Source of the DNA: Cheiracanthium punctorium
Lineage: Eukaryota > Arthropoda > Arachnida > Araneae > Cheiracanthiidae
Direction of reading: 5' to 3'
Assembly (NCBI GenBank): GCA_038373885.1
Contig: JAWZYV010013161.1
Location: 56,179-120,178 of the forward strand
DNA length: 64,000 nucleotides
The notes under the pieces: model-generated
What the model was told of the DNA's origin: nothing
The model's database searches: none
What the model saw: the letters and a program-made list of their open reading frames with translations, nothing else
Position numbers and translations under genes: made by a program
In this document: positions 45,840 through 57,455 of the stretch, in pieces
How the letters are laid out: each line of letters starts with the position of its first letter
How positions within the stretch are numbered: position 1 is the stretch's first letter

Positions 45840-47460
45840 GAAGGAGTAGCCAAAGGAGGGAATAGAAGAGTATAGTCCGGCCCTAATTCAAATATTTCAG
45901 TAAATCTGGATAAACTGTTCAATCACTGTGATTTTCATAAACACATTGTTTTATAAATTAATTATATGAACTCAATTTTTTCTAAGTTATAATTTATAAT
46001 TCATTTTTGCCCCAAGAGAAATCTTTTTAACTATTGAAGATGCAGCCAACGCGCGATGGACATACGCCCACCTCATTACAACATTTGGTAAATCTAGAAA
46101 AATTGTTGAAAAATTTGCGACTTTAAGGATAATTAGCTTTGGAGGGCAATTAATAAAATTGATTTATCATTAAAATCTGTAATTTATAATCTATTTTCTT
46201 TTCCAGTCTATTAGCTGTGGAAGGTGTAGCCGAAGTAAGATGATATACGCCTACTTTTAATTCCAAGATATCTGTAACTACAGATACCTTCTTAAATTAT
46301 TTGCGATTTTCAGGAAGACTTTATTTTAGAGATTAATCACTTCAATCGATTTTTTAATTAAAACTTGTAATTTATAATCTTTTATTCAGTCATTTTTTTA
46401 ATAGGCCATACCTTTAATTCGAACTATTTTGTAAATCTAGATATCCTGAAGAATTATTTGAGGTTTTAACAAATAATTTGTTTTGAATGTCAATTACTTA
46501 AATCAGTTTTTTATTCAAGTTGTTATTTATATTAAGCTATTTTATATTAAGTCGTATTTTATGATCCATCTCCTTATCTAGTTACAATCTTTTTAGCTAT
46601 CGAAGATGTATTCAAAGAAGGATACACGAACACCTCATTATGACATTTTTGTAAATCTATATAAACTGTTAAATTATTTGCTATTTTAAAGAATAGTTTG
46701 TTATGGAAATCAATTATTGATTTATTGAAAGCTCATTTATAATTCATTTTCCTTTCCAGTAGGATTCTACTTAGCGGTTGAAGGTGTAGCCGAAGAAAGA
46801 TATATACGCCTACCTGTAATTCCAAGATTTTTGTTTGCACATGAACCCTTGAATTATTTGTGATTTTTAGAAATATTTTAATTTATATATAGATCAATCA
46901 CATCAATTTATTTTTTATAGAATCTTGTAACAAATAATAAATTTTTATTTTCGAGTCAATTTTTTTTTCCAACGAAGGTGTAACTACAGTTGAATATACG
47001 CCCACCTGTAATTCCAACATTTCTGTAAGTCTAGTTGTATTGTTGAATTGTTTGAGATTGTTAAGAATAATTTGTTCTGGAAATCAATTACTTAAATCAA
47101 TTTTTTTTATTTAAGTTGTAATTTGTGCTTTGTTGTTTTATATTAAGTTGTAAATTCTATCCATTTTCTTTTCTAATCGGAATCTTTTTAACTATCGAAG
47201 GTGTAACCGAAAATGGTATATGCGTACTTCCAAATGCATAATATCTTTTTAGATAAATTCTTGGATTATTTTCAATTTTTAAGTAGACTTTATTTTAGAG
47301 ATCAATCACTTCAACTTATCTTTTATCAAAACTTGAAATTTATTATCCATTTTCTTGAATTTTTTTGGCTATCGTAGGTGTAGCCAAAGAAGGACATATA
47401 CCGACCCCTACTTCCACCATTTCTGTAAATCTAGATGAACTGCCTAATTATGAACATATT
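45840..47460 (+). repeat. Diverged satellite, nine units of about 190 bp
   Basis: GAAGGTGTAGCCGAAG-like unit starts lie near 45,840, 46,036, 46,220, 46,400, 46,602, 46,780, 46,974, 47,197 and 47,374. The spacings are 177-223 bp. Each unit follows with ATATACGCCCACCT, AATTCCAA, TCTGTAAATCTAGAT, GAATTATTTG and TTTGGAAATCAATTACTTAA, then a T/A-rich end with CTTTTCCAG. Units are heavily diverged, and individual units are interrupted. There is no consistent ORF. The period is close to a nucleosome repeat. Confidence 0.85.
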
Positions 47461-47469
47461 AAATTTAAT

Positions 47470-48590
47470 AATTGATAAAACGATACTGTTTAAAATAAAA
47501 AAATAATATTGCCTACCCACCAAGGCGGCCAGCTTCGCCGCCCTATACCTTACTGTTCTATATACTCAGTGCAGTGTTGATCAAATTATTGAACTCATTT
47601 CAACGAAAACCATGTTTCTTTGTTTTAACAGTATTTGTCATTAAATTTATTTAGGTAAGGGTTCCTACAAGTTTGGGTGTCATGATAAAAGCCGATGGTT
47701 GCCATGGAGTCCTAAGATTGCAGGTTGATTCCTACTTTAACGCCTCCACTCTCGCCAAGGTGGCGATAATTAAACATATGCATTTACCATGACGATTTTT
47801 CGTATTTATGCAGGAACCGTAATTTAGAATTAACATGGCGGTTTGGAACTCCTAGAGACCTACGACTGCGAAGCTCGCCAAAGTGCGGTAAAGTGTTTTT
47901 TTAGGTTGGTGAGAGGGGGGGGAGGCTTTAATGTAGGAATCAACTTAAAAATGCAACTTAATATCAAAATGCATGAAAAAGCATAATTGGTGACACTTCC
48001 ATTAATAAAATTGTTATAAGAATACTGCATTGGGTCATACGTTGTTTTACAAATTCCTACAGAAATACTTCTTAATTGCAGCAGCTGCGGGGGGGGGGGA
48101 TGTACCAAAGTTAGCAACCTGGTGTTTTATAGTACGGGTGCATTATTTAATTCATATCTTTGATTGCAATAATATAAAAGAAACAGGAAATGGCTGAAAT
48201 GTGCTTTTGCGTAGCCCACTGAATGGCGATTATTTTTTTATGTGCGATAAATGCGCCAAGTATTATAAACTGGATATTTTAAAGCAGTCCGAAAGATCTT
48301 GCGTTTTCGCGTATGCATTGTTGTTTTGTAATCTACCTACTGCGTGACAGGAGTAACCAGTAACCAGTAAATAATTCTTGCTTCATTTGACGTCATTGAA
48401 CTATTCATTTGGATTTTCGCGCATGTGTTATTTTTTACGCTTAAGTTTACATCTTGTTGCCGTTTTCAGCGTGGAAATATCGACGATTTTGGTAATGCAT
48501 ACGTTAGCTTACTATATAAGTAGATGATTCAAAAAAGTTGAAATCAAAATCCATTAAGATACATTTTCACAAAAACGCTACAATTAAACA
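47470..48590. other. Non-coding, nothing firm
   Basis: It contains GGCGGCCAGCTTCGCCGCC (47,523-47,541), a small palindrome, and G-runs near 47,917 and 48,090. No gene was recognised. Confidence 0.4.
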
Positions 48591-48599
48591 CCTTTAAAA

Positions 48600-48815
48600 T
48601 ACACCCCCCCCCAAAACAGTATTCGAGTAAAAGATAAATTTCCTACGTTGGTTTCGTAATATTAAAAATTATTTATCATAGAATATGAATTAGGCTTTTT
48701 ATAAATATGACTCTACATATTTCTGTCAAGTTGTGCGTTTTTCAAAAACTCAATTGTTCGCAAACCTAAAATAGGAAATTTATCTCTTACTAGAATACTT
48801 TTTTTGGAGGGTGTA
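48600..48815. mobile_element. Fold-back MITE, TACACCC ends, copy 1
   Basis: TACACCCCCCCCCAAAACAG with GTATTCGAGTAAAAGATAAA faces its inverse, which ends TTTTTTGGAGGGTGTA. TA may be the target duplication. A second copy is at 50,869. Confidence 0.75.
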
Positions 48816-49369
48816 CATTTTCACAAATATTTGCTTATTGCACAGGAGTTTACCCCAAGAAAGTTATCACCAATTTCCATGACGTTATCCTTGCGATCGT
48901 GCATTGCCAGTCGTAATTAAGTGACCATGTTCCGTTATTTTTTTTTAAGAATCAAGGAATGAATCGTGCCGCCTTCAGTTTACAAATCAGTTCCGTTTTT
49001 TCCGTTGTTTACACTCGTGATTTCATATTACGGTCGATCCCAGAATTGTGACGGACAGGACTTTTCTTATTTAGGTAGCATTGGAGTCTTGTTAAGGACT
49101 TTTGTCACATTAAGTTTGTTCTTTTAAGTCTAATTTATCATGCTCGTTATCAATACTTTAAAAAAGAAAACAGAAATGAAAGAAAAATAGAAGAAGAAGA
49201 AACTCCGTTATTTTAAATTATACAATATTTATTCCTGATTTAGAGACAATTTTCCCATTGCTGATGCCACAGATATATATGAATTTCCTATGAGAAAAAA
49301 TCCCAATTTTACCTGAACATTCTTATTCTGAGAAAATTTATTTATTATATCAAATTCCACTTTTTGAAA

Positions 49370-49440
49370 TGACAGATTAGAGAATAAATGAGCTCCGATT
49401 TATTGGACAATTAGAGAATAAATGAGCACCGATTTACTAA
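49370..49440. repeat. 32-bp direct duplication
   Basis: ATTAGAGAATAAATGAGC followed by CCGATTTA occurs twice in tandem with single-base differences. Confidence 0.75.
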
Positions 49441-49789
49441 GCGCATAATAACAGAAATTTATAAAAAAGTTTTTTAATGACTTAAGTAACAACACACTGA
49501 TGCTTTTAATAGAATGTTTGGGCAGAAAGAAATAGACTTTTGTAAAATCAAAAGTAATTTATATTATAATTAACATAAATTAAAGAAGTAGCTACTTGCT
49601 ACATACAGCACGACACTCATCCAAAAGCGATACCTCGCTTCTCTTTCGTCGCTCTCCCTCTTGAGTTCAATATCATTCTTTTATACGTAGTAATTGTTCA
49701 TTCCAGGAATTTCTGCTTTATGGTTGGTTCTTGGTAGTTTCGGGTTGTTTCTGTTGATTCAACGTCCGAAAAATACCCAACAGCTTTAC

Positions 49790-50801
49790 CAGGGCCCGTT
49801 TATCGGCAGGGCAACCGGGGCATTTGCCCTGGGCCCACCCATTTCAAGGGCCCAAAAATGTTGTATTTTTCAACAAATTTATGTTTGATAAAAAAATTTC
49901 ATTTGTTAAAAAATTTATATTCTTTAAAAAATTTTGTATCGAAAAATATGTCGAAAATTATTTATTACAATTTTTATTGAGATAAATAATCTGTAATTTT
50001 CTTTTGTTTTAAATGGGCAGATGCTACTTTAAAAATACTGTTTTGGATATCCATAATAGACCTTTGTAGAGTCTCAGCATCATCACTGCGGCATTCAAAA
50101 AATCGTGATAATGTTTTTGCAGCATTGAATGCGTCGGATATGCGTGACATAGTCTCCTCTGTTTCTTCTTCGCTATTATCAGAATCATAACAGATAGGGC
50201 TTTTCAGGAGGCATTTACATGGATGAATGACAAATAAAAAACAGGGTCTTGTTCTTAGCCCTACCTAGCAGGCGAAAAAGATAAGGTCGCTCCCTTCATT
50301 TATACACTATTCATCGCGCTAGAGAATCTGAAAACTGACAACGAGTGTTTTTGAAGGTACTGAAATTTCCGAGAACAAGGAAATAAAATTCTTAAGAAAA
50401 GCAAAATTTAATTTTGGTTTTGGTATAAAAAGTACGTTTAACCCGCAGTATGTACTTTTGTTAAGTACGTTTTATGCAAAGTTAAATAACATTATAAATA
50501 TAGGACTTCCATCGGGACTTAGCTTCTAGGAACGTTATAACCGATAGTACGTTATATCCCAGGTCCGTTATAACTGGTGCGCACTGTATTTATATTTAGT
50601 GTTTAAACAAACAGTATATTTAAGTAGCTATATGTGTCTAAAATAACTTCTGTTTATTTTAGATAATAACAGAAGCATAATACTGTTTTGCAATGCATAA
50701 TACTGTTTTCGTGCAATTTCCCGTAAAATATTGATGGTCCGGTGCAAAGGCCCAAAAATTTGTGTTTGCCCTGGGCCCAATATTGTGATGATCGGGCCCT
50801 G
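49790..50801 (+). mobile_element. hAT-like copy 2 (long form) carrying a Tigger fragment
   Basis: Same termini as copy 1 (CAGGGCCCGTTTATCGGCAG and ATGATCGGGCCCTG). It keeps about 550 bp more, including the 3' part of a pogo/Tigger transposase gene on the minus strand and a Tigger-like terminal repeat near 50,510-50,587. Tigger DNA inside hAT ends indicates insertion or capture before the copies amplified. Confidence 0.8.
49974..50195 (-). pseudogene. pogo/Tigger-like transposase, C-terminal end only
   Basis: On the minus strand the frame reads SEEETEETMSRISDAFNAAK, then SIMDIQNSIFKVASAHLK and QKKITDYLSQ before TAA at 49,976-49,974. A helical segment closing with KQKKITDYF-like residues is typical of Tigger/CENP-B-type transposases. 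The DNA-binding and DDE domains are missing and no ATG begins it, so it is non-functional. Confidence 0.65.
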
Positions 50802-50868
50802 CCTGGACATGATTTTAATGCTATTTTTGGGAAAATACATAATATAGCCATAACATTAAGGAGACATG

Positions 50869-51109
50869 TACACCCTCTCAAAAAAGTATTCGAGTAAAAG
50901 CGAAATTTCCTATTTCAGCTTTGAGAATAATTCACACACAACTCAATTCTGTTGAGTTGTGAGTTTTTGAAAAACGCACAACTCAACAGAAATATGGCAA
51001 GTTATAAGCATACATAGCCTAATTCATATTCTATGATAAATAATTTTTAATGTACGAAAATAACGTAGGAAGTTTATTTCTTACTCGAATACTTTTTTGA
51101 GAGGGTGTA
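50869..51109. mobile_element. Fold-back MITE, TACACCC ends, copy 2
   Basis: TACACCCTCTCAAAAAAGTA at the left and TACTTTTTTGAGAGGGTGTA at the right are a perfect inverted pair. The arms continue with TTCGAGTAA and GAAATTTCCTA. It lies 60 bp outside the macrotransposon. The inner arms hold GTTGAGTTGTG inverted pairs. Confidence 0.85.
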
Positions 51110-51114
51110 AACAC

Positions 51115-51805
51115 CTCACAGTTATCTCTCTATATGGGAATAAACCTTATTTCCTCTCTGTAGCATAAACGGGGATTTCCATGATATGGCTATACCATAA
51201 CACGAAATACACATTTTGTTGTCTTACACTTGAAACATTTATTTTCGGATGTGTTTGTTTAGTTTCAAATACCTGCTTATAAATGCTCGTCGATTAAAGT
51301 AAACATCACATAAATTTAGTTTTCACGACCACAGAAAGAGGAAATGTACAGTTCATAGGGGAAAGACCATAGATTTGCTAGGAATACCTAGATTGCTCAT
51401 CCCATGGAAACAACTGGAGAGAGCAGCCTGTCTTTTCGTAATTCACCGGAGGGAGGACGAAATGTGTTCCTCCGCGCCGCATCACACACAAGGTCAAACG
51501 CGTAATATGTACGCGCACCACGCATGCTCATCCAATGTTCCTAATCATGTGCTTTTTGTTGCCAAAAACGCCCCCAATTCTGCCACTATCATGTCTGCCG
51601 TCGATGCAAAATAGAACATTCATTGTATTACTTTAGAAAAATAAATAAGTTCGAGGGAAAATATTTCGATACGAGTACTTTTTAAAATACAGATCGTTCT
51701 AAAATAATTGAAAATACCTTTATAGCATACAATTAAATGGCAAAGTTGCTGCCATTCTGCGCATGCGCTGTCGCTGTCTAGAGATTCTATACCTACGGGA
51801 AAGAC
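51115..51805. other. Non-coding, nothing firm
   Basis: The ORF at 51,375-51,614 (79 aa) is not recognisable. No repeats were seen. Confidence 0.4.
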
Positions 51806-51811
51806 GAACCA

Positions 51812-51886
51812 GGGGATAAGTTGGAATCGAACCCACGACCTCACTCTTAAGCAATAAGCGGAGAGGTAGACGGGTTCTAATACGGG
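51812..51886 (-). tRNA. tRNA-like sequence, pseudogene or SINE head
   Basis: The minus strand contains GTCGTGGGTTCGATTCCAAC (excellent B-box) preceded by a weak A-box region (CCCGTCTACCTCTCCGC). The 5' and 3' ends do not form a good acceptor stem. Probably a SINE relic. Confidence 0.4.
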
Positions 51887-51944
51887 AAAATTTCTTAGTG
51901 CTTTAAATACAGGACGGTATGTTTGTCACAAGGGGGTTGCAAAG

Positions 51945-52008
51945 GCTCTTTACATAACTTTTTGGCTTTTAGAGGCGGCCTCAACACTAAAAAGGTTGAG
52001 AAACTATG
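51945..52008. mobile_element. Single hAT-type end
   Basis: The inverse of AAAAAGGTTGAGAAACTATG reads CATAGTTTCTCAACCTTTTT, like the terminus of the complete MITE at 59,585. No partner was found. Confidence 0.5.
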
Positions 52009-55000
52009 AATTACTTAAAAATAAAAATGTTCTCACGGAGATAAATGCGAAAATTATATAGTAAGTAGCAGATGTTAAGATGGAGGATATAAGCATATGC
52101 GTAAAGAGTAAACAAGTTCGGGATTTTATGCACGATCTCACTAAACAAGATTTAAAAAAATACGTTTTAGGAAAATGAATTCTGTAAATTTAAAAGGAAA
52201 ATTCCAATTTAAAATTGTCAAGGTGAGCCAAAATGTAGATCTGAAGAAATTCGAGTATGAAGTATAGCGCTTTCGAAAGTACAGTAAAACGGCAGATGGG
52301 AAGTGCGAAGACCTCCACAGATCCGTCAAAACAGGCTAAAAGTTCGAAAATGTGACCCAGCTTCGTGGTACAAGTAAAAATTGTCGGATTGAACGAAAAT
52401 AGAAAATATTAAACATAACGATACTGTGGTTAGAAAAGGCTGTTCTGTAAAATCCACCTAAAGTGAAGGCAAAAGATTAAACTAGTTTTCAAACAAATCG
52501 CTTTAAATATCGTAGAAAATTTCTAACTGACGCTCCTCGAAATTCATATTCCGAGACGGAAACTATAAAAATAAACCTATCAACTTATAAAAATATTTCT
52601 GTGACATATTAACCGTATTAGAAATAATCCGAAACAACGACAAATACACTAAAATTCTGATTAAAATAAATAAATACATAAAATCAGGAATTTCCGTACT
52701 TTGCGGTCAAACATGGGAATATAAATAATGAAAATAGTTTTCAGATTCGAAGAAATTCTATCCTATATCTCATTGGTTCAAAATAGGATAATAAAGTAGC
52801 ATTAAGCGAGCGAGCAGTAGCGAGACTAAACCAGCGCATTAGCCACATGCGACATAAAGAGAACGGGCAATAAAGTAACAGAAACGCGAGTATAAAAATG
52901 CTAGCCTTCAGCCCTACCATTCTTGATTCAGGCGCAAATGACTTTAGTAGCATTTTTGAAAGCCTGTGAAGACCCGTTAAACAGGCCAAAATTTCGAAAA
53001 TTGTGGCCGTCTGATAGAATGAAAACACAAAATTACAAGCATAACAATACAGTGGTTAAAAAAACTTTTCTGGAAAATCCCCTATAAGTGGAGGTTAATA
53101 CCGGGGTTAAATATACGTTTAATGAAACGAATTTTCATACGAATTGTTATCAATGCCGGAGAGAATCGAAGAATTCTCTAACTCACATTCCCCGTACGCA
53201 GGTTACGCAGGGTTAGGGACGCAGCCAGCTGCGTCAAAAAAGGGTCTCTAGATCTGTTGCACGCGATGAACGTTTCGATCGTTCGCCATCTTGCTGGTAG
53301 TTAAGTCGAGCGATGGCAACGGCTGCCCTTTTTTCAGCATTGGGAAAGGGTTGCGCCTCAAAGGGTTAATCCGGAACTGACGGCTCAATATAAACAACTA
53401 ACGCGTCAAATGTAAGGCTGTTTATTAATGCATAGGAATGCAGTCAAAGTAAGAATTAACATTTCATCCCTCTGCCATCCATAGTCATAAATATAGGTAG
53501 TACACAAATGTACACAAAAAGAACAAATGGACGGAATTGAATATAAATGTTATAATAATGGATGATTGCTATGAGAAGCAGAAATATGCACATGCCATGC
53601 AAAACATTTCTTAGTGGTCGCCCATGCCAGATATAAGTCACAAAAAAATAGAATTAAAGAAAGTTATATTAAAACATCTACCATAACTCGAAAATTTAGA
53701 ATTTCCATAACAATATTTTAAGAGCGTAGAAAATTCTAGTCTTGTATCGTCTAAGAAATAGGGTTTAAAAATGAGCAGTAAATTAGTCGAGAGGTACTGA
53801 AAAGGCTTATTTGCTGTACAAACTCAAGTTATATCTTATAAAATGTCAAAAAGATTTTTTAAAATCTTAGATTGCAGCCAGCCATCCTCTCCCTACCATC
53901 CTCAGTTAAGCCGCACTTCATTTTAATAGTGTGTATAGTACCTGTAACCTTGGCGTTCCTTCAAAAGAATTCCTGTAAAGGCATTTTCAAAGAAGAGTAA
54001 AAATGTTATTAAAAGGCCATGAAAGTGACCAGATATCAGGTACTGTTGAAAATCTAAATATTCCGTTACCACCATAAGACAGGTGCACAATATACAGACC
54101 AAAATAGTGGTAAAAAATCTGACTGAAACTTCCGCTGAAAACATGTCACTAAAAATCAGTTGAATTTCCATATAAGAAGTTCTAAAGTTTTCAAGACGAG
54201 AGAGTACCTCAGTGCACATGTCTTCCGTTGATATTCTGTGACAGTCACTATAAAAAACATTAGTCTCGGCTAAAAAATGCTAGTATGAGACTAAAACCAT
54301 ATAGGTACTAAAAAATCAGTGAAAGGGCATAAAATATCTTTTGAAATATCTTTCAGTAACAAACTCACTGGGAGTTAACTAGTCTCAAGAAACCTAAACA
54401 TCCAAAATTTTGAATGAATAAAATAATTCTGTGAAATGGATTAAAAATTTCTTTTAAACATGATATCGTCTTGCATGCTATGGAGAAGATGGATCCTAAA
54501 AAAAAAAAAATATTACTTTATTCTGCTAAGGCGACTTCTCCGACACAGAGAAAGAAGCCCAAGTATCCTTAAAAGCAGGCCAAGAAAAGGAAAAGAATAA
54601 TTGCCCGCATTAAACCAAAGAATCGGGATTTGGGACGGTCAGGAGACAAGACAGAGGTTTGTGGTCGCTGTGCGATACTGCAGACAGACGAAAATTTCTC
54701 CTCTCGCAAACATGCGTAGTGACAATCACTTATCAGCCAAAAGGTAGGAAAAGATAATAACTGATAAAATCAGTATTTAAACAACATTGCTTTCGTATAC
54801 GTATTGAAATTAGAAAATACCTAAAAGTAGTTTAACTGTATGGAAAGCTCAAAACTTCTACCGTTCAAGAAATTGAGCAGAAAAATCTGAATAAATTTGC
54901 AGAAAGGCAAAAGCCTATTTATTTTGCGTTTAAAGAAAGCTAAGTCCGAAAAATTAATGTAACGAGTCAAATATAGGTAACCAACATAGTAATAGAGGGC

Positions 55001-56191
55001 AAAAGTATTTCTAACTCTTGGGAAGATTCGAAAATACACCAGCCGAATTTGCTAAGCATAAAAGGGTGCAAAAGGTTAGCAAAATACGGGTTAACAGGTA
55101 TGAAAACAGTTCTAAGAGTTGGAAGAACACGAAGCTTACAGCGCAGCATTTGAAGTTCCCGAGATAGTCCGAAATAACCATCGAGCTGATCAAAAATTTA
55201 GAACTTAACTAAAAGTGTCGACATAATCGAAGAATAAATGAGACATACATTTCGAAGAGCCCGAGAGACTCAAATGTGTCGCTTTCACCAATGCACTCGT
55301 CAAGTTTGGAATGGCCCGAAATATTCAGACACAGCACACCAAAGTGGCTGTCGAAAGAGTCCAATCAAATAACCTACATCTGATGTAGTTATAACGAAAT
55401 AGGTGTCTGAAAATTGATTAAGGAGAAAAAATGCTCTTTAAAGAAGCAGAGTCTCGAAAATGGCAGGATGAGATGGATTTTGATTGACTACAATCATTCT
55501 AAAACTCGCAAGGACTCCAGGGTTTCTCCAGTGAGTTCACCGTGGGTGCAATAGACTGAAACACCCAAAAAAATGTTCAAAAATACCAGTTGCAAAAAGC
55601 TCGTCTCAAAAATTCTGCATGCAGACAGAAGAAACGAAGTGAGAGAACATAAAAATAAATCTAAAATATGAAATAACTCGGGGCTTCACTTCATGCCATT
55701 TGACGAGTGCGTGGTAGCAAGTTCTATTAATCACAAAAACTGTAATTTGAAGGGGGAAAAAAAATAAGGCATTCTGGAGAAATTGCTAAAAGCCGCTGCA
55801 TGACATGTAAAAAAGGAGCCAAAAATAAACAAATAAATAAATAGCAATAATTCTTATACTAGATTAAGAGATTCGAGAGATCTGCCCATTAGAGGGTTGC
55901 GTTGCTTAACCCTCTCAATTTCAATGCAAAAGCAGTGAAAAGCGGAGCCTCAATTAAAGCTAAAATTAAAATAATTGCCTTCATCCAGCAATTCTATAGT
56001 AGTTCACGTAGCAATTGCGAGTTTGGGGTTCATATACAGAGAGACTCGAGTATCCCGTTCTGAAAAAATTGGAGGCAGGTTATCTATGTCCTGTTTCACC
56101 AACTTGCAACCTGAATTTACGAAGATAGTTCTAAGTTAAATGCTACTAGTAAACTAGCATTACTGTTAATGCTACTAGTATTAGTAGGACA

Positions 56192-56701
56192 TCCTATCCT
56201 ACTAATATTACAAATGCCAATATTTGTATGTATGTTTGTTACTCGTTCACGCTGAAACGTTTTGACGGATTTTGATGAAATTTGAAATAAGGACAGGTGA
56301 AGTCCTGGATTAGAGACAGGCTACTCTTTATCGGGCCAAAGAAACACTGTTCCTATGATATATAAGAAAACCTATCTTTTACCCAAAAAAAAGAATACAA
56401 TTGAGCTTTTTTTTACAAAGCTGTAGACAAACGGCGCAAACTTATAAGCAAGGTAATCATCGTATCGGGGCGCCGGCTTTGAAGGGACGTCACGTTAAAC
56501 TCAAAAACTAAGAAGAGCATAAAGGGGGGCGTCTTTTTTTACGTTAGCAGGGGGCGCCACTTACCTTACGGTTGTCCTTGTTTGTAACTATCTTAATTTT
56601 AAATTACATTCAGAATCTGAGATATTTCAGTGCCTAGGAAGCCACTGAGAAATATAAGTTCTATTAAGATGGCGAATCAACTGGTCGCCGGATGTGGCTA
56701 G
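56192..56701 (+). mobile_element. Non-autonomous Helitron-like element
   Basis: The 5' start TCCTATCCTACTAATATTAC is followed by TATGTTTGTTACTCGTTCAC and ACGGATTTTGATGAAATTTG, a layout I know from arthropod Helitrons. The 3' end is GGTCGCCGGATGTGGCTAG, followed by T, giving the expected CTAG|T junction, with an A before the 5' TC. No Rep/helicase gene is present. There is no target duplication, as expected for this class. Confidence 0.7.
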
Positions 56702-57234
56702 TATAATTATAAAACCATCTCAAGCTTGTACACAGACAGCCTTTGCCTAAGGAGAAAATAATTATTTTAATTTTATAGGTCATCTGCGAGTTAGCTGTTC
56801 ATAAAGAAAGACTGGAAACTGGGCTAAAGAATAAAAATGTAATATTCCGATACAGCCAAAGGGCAAGATCACTATCAGGCAAAGTAGAAGTTTGTAAAAC
56901 TGGAAGGTTAATTAGTCAAAATTATCGTTTTTTTTTTCAAAATCATTCAAAACATTTCAGAACCTCCGAAGTTTTCCTCAGCATGCATGTGGCAAGTAAT
57001 AATTCTTCACAGCAATTCTAAAAAGCAACATTGCCAGTTAGAAAAAGCCAGCCTAGAACGTTCCATAGACAGGTTGCAGAAACCAACGGAAAGGGCTTGA
57101 AAATATTTAAACTCATAATATTCGTTTATAGCAATAACCGAACAAAAAGCAATTAATGCACAACATTTTTTTGTTCAGAACATGGAAGAATGGATCCTAA
57201 AAAATACGTCTTAGAATCAGATTCATTCAACGCT

Positions 57235-57455
57235 TCCACTATCGTTCGTTCATCCAATCCGCTTACTGCGAAATGTATTAAAGCAAATCTCCTGGAGGGC
57301 TATCTGCCTAAAGATGTGTGCCTTAGGCGGAGGACTTTTTAGGGGTTTCTTTTCACGTTACATCTGGAAAAAAAAACCTGCCTAAAACTCCAGACCGTTA
57401 GATCGATGGTCGCACGATGGGCCCGAATATTTACACACCTTCACACTTCACTAGG
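57235..57455 (-). mobile_element. tRNA-derived SINE, minus strand
   Basis: The minus strand has GTGAAGGTGTG, CCCATCGTGCGACCATCGAT, CTAACGGTCTGGAGTTTTAG and TCCAGATGTAACGTGAAA, then AAAAAGTCCTCCGCCTAAGG. The B-box part is damaged by a short insertion (AATATTTACACA). Confidence 0.78.

Larger units (their letters stand above)
44051..50801. mobile_element. Candidate hAT macrotransposon, 6.75 kb
   Basis: Two similar hAT-like copies (44,051-44,476 and 49,790-50,801) lie in direct orientation. The exact 8-bp duplication CCTGGACA is outside the pair: left of the first copy (44,043-44,050) and right of the second (50,802-50,809). The inner flanks CCCACTAT and AGCTTTAC do not match each other or CCTGGACA. 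The simplest reading is that the outer ends were used together and moved the 5.3 kb between them. The cargo holds the satellite below, the TACACCC MITE at 48.6 kb, a GCGGTTGTAGGGG-containing patch near 45.35 kb, and otherwise unannotatable DNA (44.5-45.8, 47.5-48.6, 48.8-49.8 kb). Confidence 0.65.
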
